Source of the DNA: CAZGSN01 sp964371655
GTDB taxonomy: Bacteria > Desulfobacterota > Binatia > HRBIN30
Direction of reading: 5' to 3'
NCBI GenBank assembly: GCA_964371655.1
Contig: CAYJOD010000129.1
Span: forward strand, 1-14,389
DNA length: 14,389 nt
Within the stretch, counting starts at the first letter, position 1. Every line of letters begins with the position of its first letter. The notes beneath the pieces are model-generated. The model did no database searches and was not told the origin of the DNA. It saw nothing but the letters and a program-made list of their open reading frames with translations. Of this stretch, positions 1 through 6,806 are shown piece after piece. The translations under genes and the position numbers were made by a program.

Positions 1-12
1 CCTGCGGGAGAG

Positions 13-143
13 GAGACTGTCGATAAAGTCGCGTAGGGCCGGTTGTACCGGCCGGGCGGGTGGAAAATACGGCCGGCACAGCCGGCCCTACCAGGCGGCA
101 TGAAACTCGCGCAACCGCCGTGCCGGAGAAAATCGACAGTCTC
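13..143. mobile_element. 131-bp MITE-like element with 12-bp perfect inverted ends
   Basis: The ends are perfect 12-bp inverted repeats: GAGACTGTCGAT at 13-24 and its complement at 132-143. A 4-bp direct repeat AGAG flanks both sides (9-12 and 144-147). Removing 13-143 plus one AGAG restores a sequence matching the uninterrupted repeat at 9328-9355 with a single difference, so the empty site is present in the same window. The interior holds a second palindrome: arms 33-54 and 70-91 match at 20 of 22 positions and begin GTAGGGCCGG. There is no coding capacity. It is probably moved in trans by an unidentified transposase. Confidence 0.72.
33..91. repeat. GTAGGGCCGG palindrome inside the element
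   Basis: The 22-bp arms 33-54 and 70-91 are inverted copies with two mismatches, separated by 15 bp. The outermost 10 bp (GTAGGGCCGG / CCGGCCCTAC) are perfect. Such an arrangement would fold into a strong hairpin in single-stranded DNA or RNA. It forms the core of the surrounding 131-bp element. Confidence 0.8.
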
Positions 144-293
144 AGAGGGTAGGGGTGAGGGATCCGACTTCAATGCTTGTTCCGACCATCCGACGGCCCT
201 CACCCTAACCCTCTCCCGCGCCGGAATTGGCGCGGGAGAGGGGAGCTGGCTTTGCAGCCCAACCGGGGTGTTGAGGGTGTCGGTTCGTCGCAT

Positions 294-1334
294 CTAACTA
301 ACCTCACTATCCGGCTTGGATTTCTCTGTGTCTCTGTGTCTCTGTGGTGAGAAGTTCGGTTCAGCCACCATCTCGTCGGCACGGATGCATGCCGCGGCGT
401 GGGTGCTGGCGTGCTCGAGCAACGGCGGATCTTCGCTGGCGCAGCGCTCGATGGCCATGGTGCAGCGGTCGCGGAAGTGGCAGCCGTTCGGCAAGCTCAG
501 CAGATCCGGGACCAGGCCGGGAATCGCTTCCAGACGCCGCTCTCTCTTTTCGCCGACGCGCGGAATCGAACGCAGCAGGCCGCGCGTGTAGGGGTGCAAG
601 GGATGGGCGAACAGCTCACGCACGGCGGCCTTCTCAACGACGCGGCCGGCGTACATGACGGCAACATCGTCGGCGCGCTCGGCAACGATGCCTAGATCAT
701 GCGTGACCAGCAGCAAGGCCATGCCCAAACGTTGCTGCAAGCTCGCGAGCAGGTCGAGGATCTGCGCCTGAATGGTGACGTCCAGCGCCGTCGTCGGCTC
801 GTCGGCAATCAGTAGGCGCGGGTTGCAGGACAAGGCGATGGCAATCATCACGCGCTGGCGCATGCCGCCGCTCATTTGATGCGGGTAGTCGTCGATACGC
901 CGCTCCGCCTCCGAAATCTCCACCAGCTTCAGCATCTCGATCGCCTTGGCACGTGCCGCCTGGCGACCGAGCCCCTGGTGCAGTCGCACCGCCTCGATGA
1001 TCTGGTTGCCCACGGTGAACACCGGATTGAGGGAGCTCATCGGCTCTTGGAAGATCATCGCGATCTCGTTGCCGCGGACCTTGCGCATCTCCGCTTCCGA
1101 GAGCGCCAGCAGGTTCGTGCCGTCGAAGCGGATCTCTCCGGCGAGGACGCGGCCGCCCGGCGGCAGAAGGCGCAGGATCGACAGCGCGGTCATGGTCTTG
1201 CCGCAGCCGGACTCGCCGACAATACCGAGTGTCTTGCCAGCCTCGATTTGCAAGCTGACACCGTCAACGGCGCGGGCCTCGCCACGTTGCGTAAAGAAGC
1301 TGGTGCGCAGCTCATGGATCTCGAGGAGTGACAC
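294..1334 (-). CDS. Oligopeptide/dipeptide ABC transporter ATP-binding protein (OppD/DppD type)
   Basis: This is the ATPase subunit of a peptide or nickel-type ABC importer, acting on the cytoplasmic face of the membrane. Visible motifs in the 346 residues are Walker A GESGCGKT (40-47), Q-loop Q96, signature MSGGMRQ (154-160), Walker B LLIADEP (174-180) and switch His211. The C-terminal oligo_HPY region (about 233-316) carries Cys285, Cys291, Cys298 and Cys316, the pattern associated with an iron-sulfur site in OppD/DppD proteins. The start is GTG and the upstream ribosome site is weak. No permease, binding protein or second ATPase lies next to it, so the substrate cannot be inferred. The last roughly 20 residues run into a dispersed repeat (321-352) and are atypical for the family; the ancestral stop was probably further upstream. 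Confidence 0.93.
   Translation of the reverse strand: MSLLEIHELRTSFFTQRGEARAVDGVSLQIEAGKTLGIVGESGCGKTMTALSILRLLPPGGRVLAGEIRFDGTNLLALSEAEMRKVRGNEIAMIFQEPMSSLNPVFTVGNQIIEAVRLHQGLGRQAARAKAIEMLKLVEISEAERRIDDYPHQMSGGMRQRVMIAIALSCNPRLLIADEPTTALDVTIQAQILDLLASLQQRLGMALLLVTHDLGIVAERADDVAVMYAGRVVEKAAVRELFAHPLHPYTRGLLRSIPRVGEKRERRLEAIPGLVPDLLSLPNGCHFRDRCTMAIERCASEDPPLLEHASTHAAACIRADEMVAEPNFSPQRHRDTEKSKPDSEVS
321..352. repeat. Dispersed CTCTGTGTCTCTGTG repeat forming the gene's 3' end
   Basis: The plus strand reads TTTCTCTGTGTCTCTGTG followed by TCTCTGTGGTGAGA. On the minus strand it encodes the tail HRDTEK of the ABC ATPase. I recognise this sequence as a repeat that recurs between genes in many unrelated environmental bacteria, where it often appears as spurious HRDTE peptides in annotations. 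Here it is in frame and read as protein. That recognition is from memory and no second copy lies in the window. Confidence 0.6.
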
Positions 1335-1372
1335 GGCCCCCGGGGTGTAGCAGCACGGCTCGGAGCTTCAAC

Positions 1373-1412
1373 GCGAGCGGGGGATACGGTAGCCACCGTA
1401 TCCCCCGCTCGC
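1373..1412. terminator. Perfect 18-bp stem-loop between DUF11 gene and ABC ATPase gene
   Basis: GCGAGCGGGGGATACGGT (1373-1390) and its exact complement (1395-1412) form an 18-bp perfect stem with the 4-nt loop AGCC. It starts 20 nt after the stop codon of the DUF11 gene and ends about 38 nt before the ABC gene start. No T tract follows on either strand, so it is not a canonical intrinsic terminator. It may still end or process the transcript, which would separate the two genes transcriptionally. Confidence 0.6.
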
Positions 1413-1432
1413 TCCGGGTGCGCTGCCGCAGT

Positions 1433-4400
1433 TTAGTCGTGAACCTCGACGCTTTCTGATGCGGTGACGGTGATATGCGTCGGCGCGCTCGCGGTCGCCG
1501 CCAGATCGAGCTGGGTTCCACTGGCGATCGAACCGGGAACACTGAGGCGCAGCTGGATCTGCGCGCGCGCAACCGCTCCGCCCACGGTTCCCACACTCCA
1601 CGTAGCCACCGTGTTTCCATCCGACGATTGGATCGAGGCTACTGTCGGCGTCGACGATTCGAGGGCAAGGGTCTCTGGGAAAGACAAGGTCACGGTCACG
1701 TCGGGAATCTCCGTGGCGGTGCCGTCGACAAGGACGGTCGAGTTGATCCGGCTACCCGCCAATACGCTGTTCGGTGCGTTGATCGACAAGGACAGCTGAC
1801 CCGACAACGGTGCCGGGGTTGCGGTCTGGGTTGGCGACGGAGTGGGCGTCCTTGTCGGTCCGATCGGCGTATTCGACGGAGTTGATGTAGCCACCGCGAC
1901 GACGCCTGTCGGGGTCACGGTGGGCTCGCCGCGTACCAACACGTCGCGGCTGGCGATCGCCGCGCGAGCCAGATCGTCGCTGACTGCGGCAGTGCGCGTG
2001 AGAATCGTATCGGCGGCTACCGTCGAGCTTACCGTCTGGTTCAAGCGAATCGTCTGCTTGCGCTTGATCGAGGCAAAGGTCCACGTCAGCCGGATGATAC
2101 CACCCACCGTTTGGACAGAAGTGGGCGCCGGCGAGGCCAACACGAAACCGATGCTGGCGGGACTGTCGAGGATGAGCGTGGCGTTCGTTGAGGGCACCCC
2201 GGAGGTGTTGTCGATGACGACGCGCGAGTTCAGATTGCCTCCGGCCGTAACCTGCGGCGCGCTTTTGAACGTTAGCTTGAGCTTGCCTTCATCCCGCGAA
2301 CCGGCACGCACGCCGCCTGCGAACGAGTCGGAGTCGGTGTTTCCGGCGTCATCCACGACGACGGCGCTGTTTGTCAACGTGGTGCCGGCCGCGACGGTAA
2401 GCGGCAAGGCCGCTTGGATCGTGATCTGCTCAATCGAGCCACCGCTGATCGCCGGATAGCTGTAGGTCAGAACATTCCCGACCTGGCTCGTCGGTGCCGG
2501 CACCGAGTCGACGAAGATCAGATCCGACGGCATCGTGTCGGTGATGTTGACGTTCGTGTGCGTCACTTCCGGCACGCACAAGCTGGTGAACTTGACGTCG
2601 TAGGCGATGCCGGTCGAGACCCCTTGGCGCAGGTAGCGCGGCGCACCCGTCTTGGTGAGGACGACGGGCTCCGACGGCTTGATGTCGGTCGTTTGGGAGC
2701 CGCTGTTGTTGCTGGGATCCGGATCGCCAGTCGAGGCCGTGACCGATGCGGTGTTCAGGACCTGGGTTCCCTTCAACGAGAAGCCTGGAATCGCGACGAT
2801 CTCGACCGTCTCGAAGTCGCCCGGGTTCAACGTGCCGAGGTTGCAGGTCACGGTGTTCAGAGCGTTGATGCACGTAGGCGAGGTCGGCATTGACGACAGG
2901 AAGTTCATGTCGGCCGGCAAGGGATCGGTGAGGGTGACGTTGGTGGCGCACGACGGTCCGTTGTTCTGGATCTCCATGTCGTAGGTTTCGTAGTTGCAAA
3001 CCAGAATCGGATCCTCGCTGTCGACCTTCTCGACAAACTCGAGATCAGCCGATGGCACCAGGCTGTCGCTATCGGTGCTGGAATTCGCATTAGGACCCGG
3101 GTCGGTGACGCCGCCGCCGGTGGCGACGCTGGCCGTGTTCGAGAGCGTGCCCGTCGCGCACGGATCGATGTCGGCGTTGACGGTGTAGGTGAGCGTACCG
3201 CCGACGAGGATGGTCGTCGTATCGTTGATGTTCCCCGCACCCACACCGGTGCAGCTCGATCCCGCCGAAGGCGTACACGTCCACGTCACTCCGGTGAGCG
3301 CGGCCGGGAAGGTGTCGGTCACCAGCGAGCTCGGGGCATTGCTGGGTCCGGCATTGCCGACGGTGATCGTGTAGCTGATCGCGGTTCCCGGGGTGGCGCT
3401 GGCGACGCCGTCGGTCTTGGTTACGGTGAGGTCGGCCTGCGGGGTCATCGTCGTCGTGTCGGTAGAGGAGTTGTTTCCCGGAACCGGATCCGTGACCCCG
3501 GCACCGACGGCGACCGTCGCGGTATTGCTCAGGATCCCAGTGGCGGACGCACTGATCGTCGCGTTGACCGTGTAGCTCAGAGTACCGCCCGATAGGATCG
3601 ACACGGTGTCGCTGATATTGCCGGCTCCGGCTGCCGTACAGCTCGACCCGACGGACGCGAGGCAGGTCCAGGTGATAGCGCTCAGGGCCGCAGGGAATGT
3701 GTCGCTCACCAGCGAGCCAGGTGCATTCGAGGGTCCGATGTTGGTGACGCTGATCGTGTAGGTGATCGACGTACCCGGCACATCGGTGGCCTGGCTGTCG
3801 GTCTTGCTGATACCCAGGTTCGCCTGCGGAGTCAGGGTATCCGTGTCCGTCGATGAGTTGTTTCCCGGTGCCGTCTCTCCGGTGCCCGCGGGTGCCGCTA
3901 CCGTCGCCGTGTTCGTGAGCAAACCGGTTGCACTCGGTGCGACGGTTGCGATCACCGTGTAGGTCAAGGTTCCGCCCGACGCGACGGTTACGGTATCGCT
4001 GATGTTCCCCGCTCCCGCCGCGGTACAAAGCGAACCGGCGGTGGCACTGCAGGTCCACGTGACCCCCGTCAAGGTAGGGAGGAAGGTGTCGGTTACTGTC
4101 GCATTGAGAGCGCGACTGGGGCCGTTGTTTCCAACTGCGATCGAGTACGTGACGCTGGTCCCGGGAACCTCGTTGGCCTGGCCGTCGTTCTTCAGAATCG
4201 TCAAATCAACCTGAGGCGTCAGGGCATCCGTGTCCGTCGACGAATTGGGAAGGGTCGGGTCAAAGGTACCCCCAGGAGGAGTGATGGTCGCGGTGTTGCT
4301 CAGGGATCCGGTCGCTGTCGAAGCGACGGTGGCATTGACGGTGTAGGTGGCGCTGCCGCCGGCGAGCAAGCTGACGGAGCTGTTGATGTTGCCGACGCCG

Positions 4401-4684
4401 GCAGCGGCGGTGCAGCTCGATCCGAAGGTGGCGACGCAAGTCCAAGACACTCCGGTCAGGGTCGCCGGGAAGGTGTCGGCGACCGGAGCGTTCGCTGCGT
4501 CGTTAGGGCCAAGGTTGCCGAGGCTGATGGTGTAGGTGATCGGATTGCCCGGGATCGCGGTGGCGCTGCCATCGGTCACGCTGACAGTAAGATCCGCGAC
4601 CTGTGCCGCGGCCCATCCCGGCAAACATAAGAAGGCAAGGACGAGGGCCGCCCTGGCCCATGGCTTATCCCCTTGTCGCGTCAC
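1433..4684 (-). CDS. Secreted multi-module DUF11 repeat protein
   Basis: This is a 1083-residue exported protein of unknown specific role, likely a surface or extracellular structural or adhesive protein. Residues 1-27 form a signal peptide (hydrophobic core RAALVLAFLCLPGW, cleavage near AAA|Q). Four near-identical DUF11 (Ig-like beta-sandwich) modules follow at about 29-157, 159-286, 288-416 and 418-545 with an exact 129-residue period. Each has a Cys pair eight residues apart (83/91, 212/220, 341/349, 470/478) that could form a disulfide. Three more divergent modules span 547-920. A Thr/Pro-rich linker (921-960) leads to a last Ig-like module (963-1081). No membrane anchor or sorting signal is visible. 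The GTG start is chosen because AGGAAGGG lies 6 nt upstream. The gene follows the FG-GAP/dockerin gene by 18 bp and is probably co-transcribed with it. Confidence 0.88.
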   Translation of the reverse strand: MTRQGDKPWARAALVLAFLCLPGWAAAQVADLTVSVTDGSATAIPGNPITYTISLGNLGPNDAANAPVADTFPATLTGVSWTCVATFGSSCTAAAGVGNINSSVSLLAGGSATYTVNATVASTATGSLSNTATITPPGGTFDPTLPNSSTDTDALTPQVDLTILKNDGQANEVPGTSVTYSIAVGNNGPSRALNATVTDTFLPTLTGVTWTCSATAGSLCTAAGAGNISDTVTVASGGTLTYTVIATVAPSATGLLTNTATVAAPAGTGETAPGNNSSTDTDTLTPQANLGISKTDSQATDVPGTSITYTISVTNIGPSNAPGSLVSDTFPAALSAITWTCLASVGSSCTAAGAGNISDTVSILSGGTLSYTVNATISASATGILSNTATVAVGAGVTDPVPGNNSSTDTTTMTPQADLTVTKTDGVASATPGTAISYTITVGNAGPSNAPSSLVTDTFPAALTGVTWTCTPSAGSSCTGVGAGNINDTTTILVGGTLTYTVNADIDPCATGTLSNTASVATGGGVTDPGPNANSSTDSDSLVPSADLEFVEKVDSEDPILVCNYETYDMEIQNNGPSCATNVTLTDPLPADMNFLSSMPTSPTCINALNTVTCNLGTLNPGDFETVEIVAIPGFSLKGTQVLNTASVTASTGDPDPSNNSGSQTTDIKPSEPVVLTKTGAPRYLRQGVSTGIAYDVKFTSLCVPEVTHTNVNITDTMPSDLIFVDSVPAPTSQVGNVLTYSYPAISGGSIEQITIQAALPLTVAAGTTLTNSAVVVDDAGNTDSDSFAGGVRAGSRDEGKLKLTFKSAPQVTAGGNLNSRVVIDNTSGVPSTNATLILDSPASIGFVLASPAPTSVQTVGGIIRLTWTFASIKRKQTIRLNQTVSSTVAADTILTRTAAVSDDLARAAIASRDVLVRGEPTVTPTGVVAVATSTPSNTPIGPTRTPTPSPTQTATPAPLSGQLSLSINAPNSVLAGSRINSTVLVDGTATEIPDVTVTLSFPETLALESSTPTVASIQSSDGNTVATWSVGTVGGAVARAQIQLRLSVPGSIASGTQLDLAATASAPTHITVTASESVEVHD

Positions 4685-4690
4685 GGTGAT

Positions 4691-4698
4691 CCCTTCCT
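4691..4698 (-). promoter_or_regulatory. Ribosome binding site AGGAAGGG for the DUF11 gene
   Basis: AGGAAGGG on the minus strand lies 6 nt before the GTG codon at 4684 and fills the 18-bp gap after the preceding gene's stop. It fixes the non-ATG start of the DUF11 gene. Confidence 0.75.
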
Positions 4699-4702
4699 CT
4701 CA

Positions 4703-6211
4703 CTATCGTGTGGCTAGCAGATCGACCAGCGTTGTCACGTCGGCGCTGCTCACCTTCCCATCCACATTGGCATCTGCCTTATCACACCCCGGAGCGAATA
4801 ATCGCTCAATCAGGGCTGCCAGGTCCAACCCATCCAGGCGCCCGTCGCAGTTGGCGTCGCCGCGGCCGGCGGGCGTCGCGGTGACCGTAGGCGATGCAGT
4901 CGAGGTCGGTGTCTGCGTCGGCGGCGGCGACACGGTCGATGTCGAAGTCGGAGTTGGCGTCGCTGTCGGAGTACCCGTGGGCCGGCTTGTCCACGTCGGC
5001 GTGCGCGTTCGCGTCGGCGTCGCCGGGGCGTCGGTGCCGTTAAGGATGACGAACAGCTCGTCCGATGTTGCCGAGGTCAAGGCGAGGTCCGGCTTGCCGT
5101 CGCCGTTGAGCTCGGCGGCGATCAGGGCGCTGACGGCATTGCCCAGCGCCACGCTCTCTCCGGCGACAAAGCCGGGAGCGGCGGTCCCGTACCATAGGGT
5201 CACGGCGTTCACTCCGGATTGCGACAGCACGACGTCGGTGTAGCCGTCGCCGTCAAAGTCGGCGGTGGCGATCTCGCTCACCGGGCTATCGACGGCAACC
5301 GATGCGGCAACGGCAAACTGGCGCGCGGCCGACTGTCGCAGGATCAACAGATCGCCTGCCGTCGTACCCAGAGCCAGGTCGCCCAGCGCCCTACCGGTGT
5401 TGCGCAAAATACCGACAGCGGTCGGGGCGGTCGACGCTGCGTACGCGACGGCAGGGGAAAACTCACCGTTGCCGATGCCATAGAGGATGTAGACCGCCCA
5501 CGACGGATCCAAAACGATCAGGTCGACAAGGCCGTCGGCATCGATGTCGTCGACGATGATCTTGCTCGGGGAGTTCCCGACCGCCAGGGGCGTGGCCGCT
5601 ATAAACGTTCGATCGACCTGCGCGTGCAGGATCGTGACTTCGCCGTTGCCGCTGCTGTTGGAGTCGGACACAGCAAGATCGTCCAGGCCATCGCCGTTCA
5701 AATCGCCGGCAACGATGCCTTGGGGAAACACGCCCGCAAGCGGATAGGCCTGGACCTCGGCAAAGACGCCGTTGCCGTCCCCGGTGTATACAAGAATCGA
5801 GGTGTGCACCGAGGCTTCGGCAAGATCACTCGCCGCCACCGCAACATCGGCAAACTGATCAGCGTCAAGAGCACCCACGGTCAGCGCGTGAAGGATGTAT
5901 TGGATCCCGTTAATGGGGGTGCGGCGCTCGGACAAAAAGGAACCATTGCCACGATTGGGCACGGCAGAAATCGAGGGGCCCACCGCCCCCGCCTCATTGC
6001 CGACGACCACGTCGAGGCCCACGGTATCATCGACCGCCGCCGCCGCCAGACTCACGGGCGAGCCGTCAACCATATAGGCACTCGGCGCCCCGAAACGTGG
6101 TACGGCAAACGCCGGCACGCTCCAAAGGCAAACGACAAGGATCTCGAAAAGGCCGCATCCTGCTCCGGCTATCTGTCCAAATTTCCTAGGGCTACGTCGA
6201 TGTCGATGCAT
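4703..6211 (-). CDS. Secreted FG-GAP/VCBS repeat protein with C-terminal dockerin-like domain
   Basis: The product is about 502 residues. The chosen ATG begins a signal peptide: a basic start (MHRHRRSPRK), a hydrophobic stretch LFEILVVCLWSV and cleavage near AFA|V at residue 36. The reading frame stays open upstream to 6562, but that part translates the mobile-element region, so I reject the longer start; no clear Shine-Dalgarno precedes the chosen one. The body holds FG-GAP/VCBS units with calcium-loop motifs such as DLNGDGLDDL, DIDADGLVDL, DFDGDGYTDV and ELNGDGKPDL, expected to form a beta-propeller. A Thr/Pro-rich linker (about 393-449) leads to residues 451-502, which contain two loops (GDANCDGRLD and ADANVDGKVS) in the dockerin type I pattern. 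No cohesin is visible in the window. The role is unknown; calcium-dependent extracellular binding is inferred. Confidence 0.85.
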   Translation of the reverse strand: MHRHRRSPRKFGQIAGAGCGLFEILVVCLWSVPAFAVPRFGAPSAYMVDGSPVSLAAAAVDDTVGLDVVVGNEAGAVGPSISAVPNRGNGSFLSERRTPINGIQYILHALTVGALDADQFADVAVAASDLAEASVHTSILVYTGDGNGVFAEVQAYPLAGVFPQGIVAGDLNGDGLDDLAVSDSNSSGNGEVTILHAQVDRTFIAATPLAVGNSPSKIIVDDIDADGLVDLIVLDPSWAVYILYGIGNGEFSPAVAYAASTAPTAVGILRNTGRALGDLALGTTAGDLLILRQSAARQFAVAASVAVDSPVSEIATADFDGDGYTDVVLSQSGVNAVTLWYGTAAPGFVAGESVALGNAVSALIAAELNGDGKPDLALTSATSDELFVILNGTDAPATPTRTRTPTWTSRPTGTPTATPTPTSTSTVSPPPTQTPTSTASPTVTATPAGRGDANCDGRLDGLDLAALIERLFAPGCDKADANVDGKVSSADVTTLVDLLATR

Positions 6212-6351
6212 TCGAGTAGCCCACGATGCCGGAAGGATACTACGGCAGCAAGGGCGGTTTGAGCAATCATTTGTTTTGGCGGGCGCGGGGATTCCGAGCG
6301 CGTAGCGGGTGGCAGGTGTCGGGTGGGACTGTCGATTCTCTTGCAAACCGG

Positions 6352-6421
6352 CCCTTCGAGACGCCGCCAGAATCCTTTGATACGCTTCGCTACTCAGGAG
6401 GCGGCTCCTCAGGGCAAACGG
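6352..6421 (-). repeat. Hairpin unit D (with an inner palindrome in its loop)
   Basis: On the minus strand this reads CCGTTTGCCCTGAGGAGCC then, after an inserted stretch, GGCGGCGTCTCGAAGGG. It follows the same plan as the other three units: a CCGTTYG-CCGAG-AG left arm, a G/C stem, then a TMTCGA(A/G)G right arm. Its loop is expanded to about 30 nt and holds a CTGAGTAGCGAAGCGTATC motif, itself a degenerate version of the same palindrome. Confidence 0.6.
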
Positions 6422-6484
6422 AGCTTCGCTTGCTTTCATTGATCGTAACCGTTTAGCGGTCTGAAGTACTCGCTGACCTCTGTG

Positions 6485-6535
6485 CCGTCCCTCGATACGG
6501 CCCCTGAGAAGACGGGGCCTACTCGGGACGAACGG
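6485..6535 (-). repeat. Hairpin unit A
   Basis: Read on the minus strand, the unit starts CCGTTCGTCCCGAGTAGG, has a GGCCCC/GGGGCC stem around GTCTTCTCA, and ends GTATCGAGGGACGG. It lies within the 214-bp GTAA-ended element and is inverted relative to unit B, giving a head-to-head pair like bacterial interspersed mosaic elements. Confidence 0.65.
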
Positions 6536-6563
6536 ATACGAACAGCTGAGAATAACCGCCAAA

Positions 6564-6611
6564 CCGTTCGACCCGAGTAGCCGCCCTCTTCTGGCGGCGT
6601 ATCGAGGGGCG
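6564..6611 (+). repeat. Hairpin unit B
   Basis: The plus strand starts CCGTTCGACCCGAGTAGC, has a GCCGCC/GGCGGC stem around CTCTTCT, and ends GTATCGAGGGGCG. It is inverted relative to unit A within the same 214-bp element. The stem bases differ from unit A while remaining paired, which suggests selection or mobility based on the fold. Confidence 0.65.
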
Positions 6612-6672
6612 CTCCTCGGTGCATGCCATCTTCAAAGTTCATACGGCTAAACGGTTACCATTGATTTTTGTT

Positions 6673-6721
6673 CCGTTCGTGCCGAGGAGGCCCCTTCTTT
6701 TGGGGCCGTCTCGAAGCACGG
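6673..6721 (+). repeat. Hairpin unit C
   Basis: The plus strand starts CCGTTCGTGCCGAGGAGG, has a GGCCCC/GGGGCC stem around the loop TTCTTTT, and ends GTCTCGAAGCACGG. It lies just inside the right end of the 419-bp element, mirroring unit D at the left end. Confidence 0.65.
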
Positions 6722-6806
6722 TTCCGAATTTATCGACACTCTCGGGTGCCAAGTGTCAGCGAAGTCGACACCCAACACCCGATCCCCGGCCCTCGATGTC
6801 GGGTCC

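Larger units (their letters stand above)
1..253. repeat. Composite dispersed repeat, copy 1 (interrupted by an insertion)
   Basis: This is a palindromic intergenic repeat made of two inverted units. The right unit (187-253) contains CCCTCACCCTAACCCTCTCC followed by a hairpin with stem CCCTCTCCCGCGCC and a 6-nt loop. It matches 9401-9467 at 62 of 67 positions. The left unit is the inverted counterpart ending in GGGTGAGGGATCC (154-161 region). It is split between bases 1-12 and 144 onward by a 131-bp insertion. The window edge cuts the repeat. It lies immediately downstream of the ABC ATPase gene, so it could act in 3'-end formation, but no T tract follows the hairpin. Confidence 0.8.
6445..6658. 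mobile_element. 214-bp MITE-like element with GTAA ends and 8-bp duplication (IS66-like)
   Basis: The ends are inverted repeats: 13 bp are perfect (GTAACCGTTTAGC at 6445-6457 and its complement at 6646-6658) and 19 of 22 match in all. The sequences directly outside are CATTGATC (6437-6444) and CATTGATT (6659-6666), a near-perfect 8-bp target duplication. IS66-family elements characteristically end in 5'-GTAA and duplicate 8 bp, so this is probably a non-autonomous IS66-type derivative. It has no coding capacity. It contains two of the four hairpin units of the region. Confidence 0.7.
6325..6743. mobile_element. 419-bp composite element, same terminal family as 13-143
   Basis: The left end GGGACTGTCGAT (6325-6336) and the right end (6732-6743, reading GAGAGTGTCGAT on the minus strand) each differ by one base from the ends of the 131-bp element at 13-143. 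A 4-bp direct repeat GGGT flanks it exactly (6321-6324 and 6744-6747). End asymmetry is preserved: the GATAAA-type end is on the left of the first element and on the right of this one, so it lies in opposite orientation. The interior carries two hairpin units near the ends and a nested 214-bp element. Without the inner insertion and its duplication it would be about 197 bp. No transposase is encoded. Confidence 0.68.
6212..6806. other. 595-bp intergenic region of nested palindromic elements
   Basis: No gene is supported here, although frames stay open because of base composition. Most of it is the 419-bp element at 6325-6743, with four hairpin units and an inner 214-bp element. The flanks (6301-6324 and 6744-6806) are rich in GGTGTCGGG and CACCCAACACCCG-like motifs, which resemble another low-complexity intergenic repeat. 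The region lies upstream of the FG-GAP/dockerin gene start, so any promoter for that operon must be in or near it. I found no convincing -35/-10 pair. Confidence 0.75.

Noticed and set aside
200..216. CCCTAA-like sequence suggesting telomeric repeats
   Set aside because: Only a single CCCTAACCC occurs per copy, as part of a hairpin repeat, with no tandem array.
4860..5035. Tandem GTCGG-like units resembling a microsatellite or CRISPR array
   Set aside because: They encode the Thr/Pro-rich linker in frame. There are no uniform repeats with unique spacers.
5219..6262. Long plus-strand frame antisense to the FG-GAP protein
   Set aside because: It is a shadow frame caused by GC bias, with no domain or ribosome site, while the minus-strand frame has clear repeats and a dockerin-like end.
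6212..6562. N-terminal extension of the FG-GAP/dockerin protein to a start at 6562
   Set aside because: The extension translates mobile-element DNA and has no ribosome site. A good signal peptide begins at 6211.
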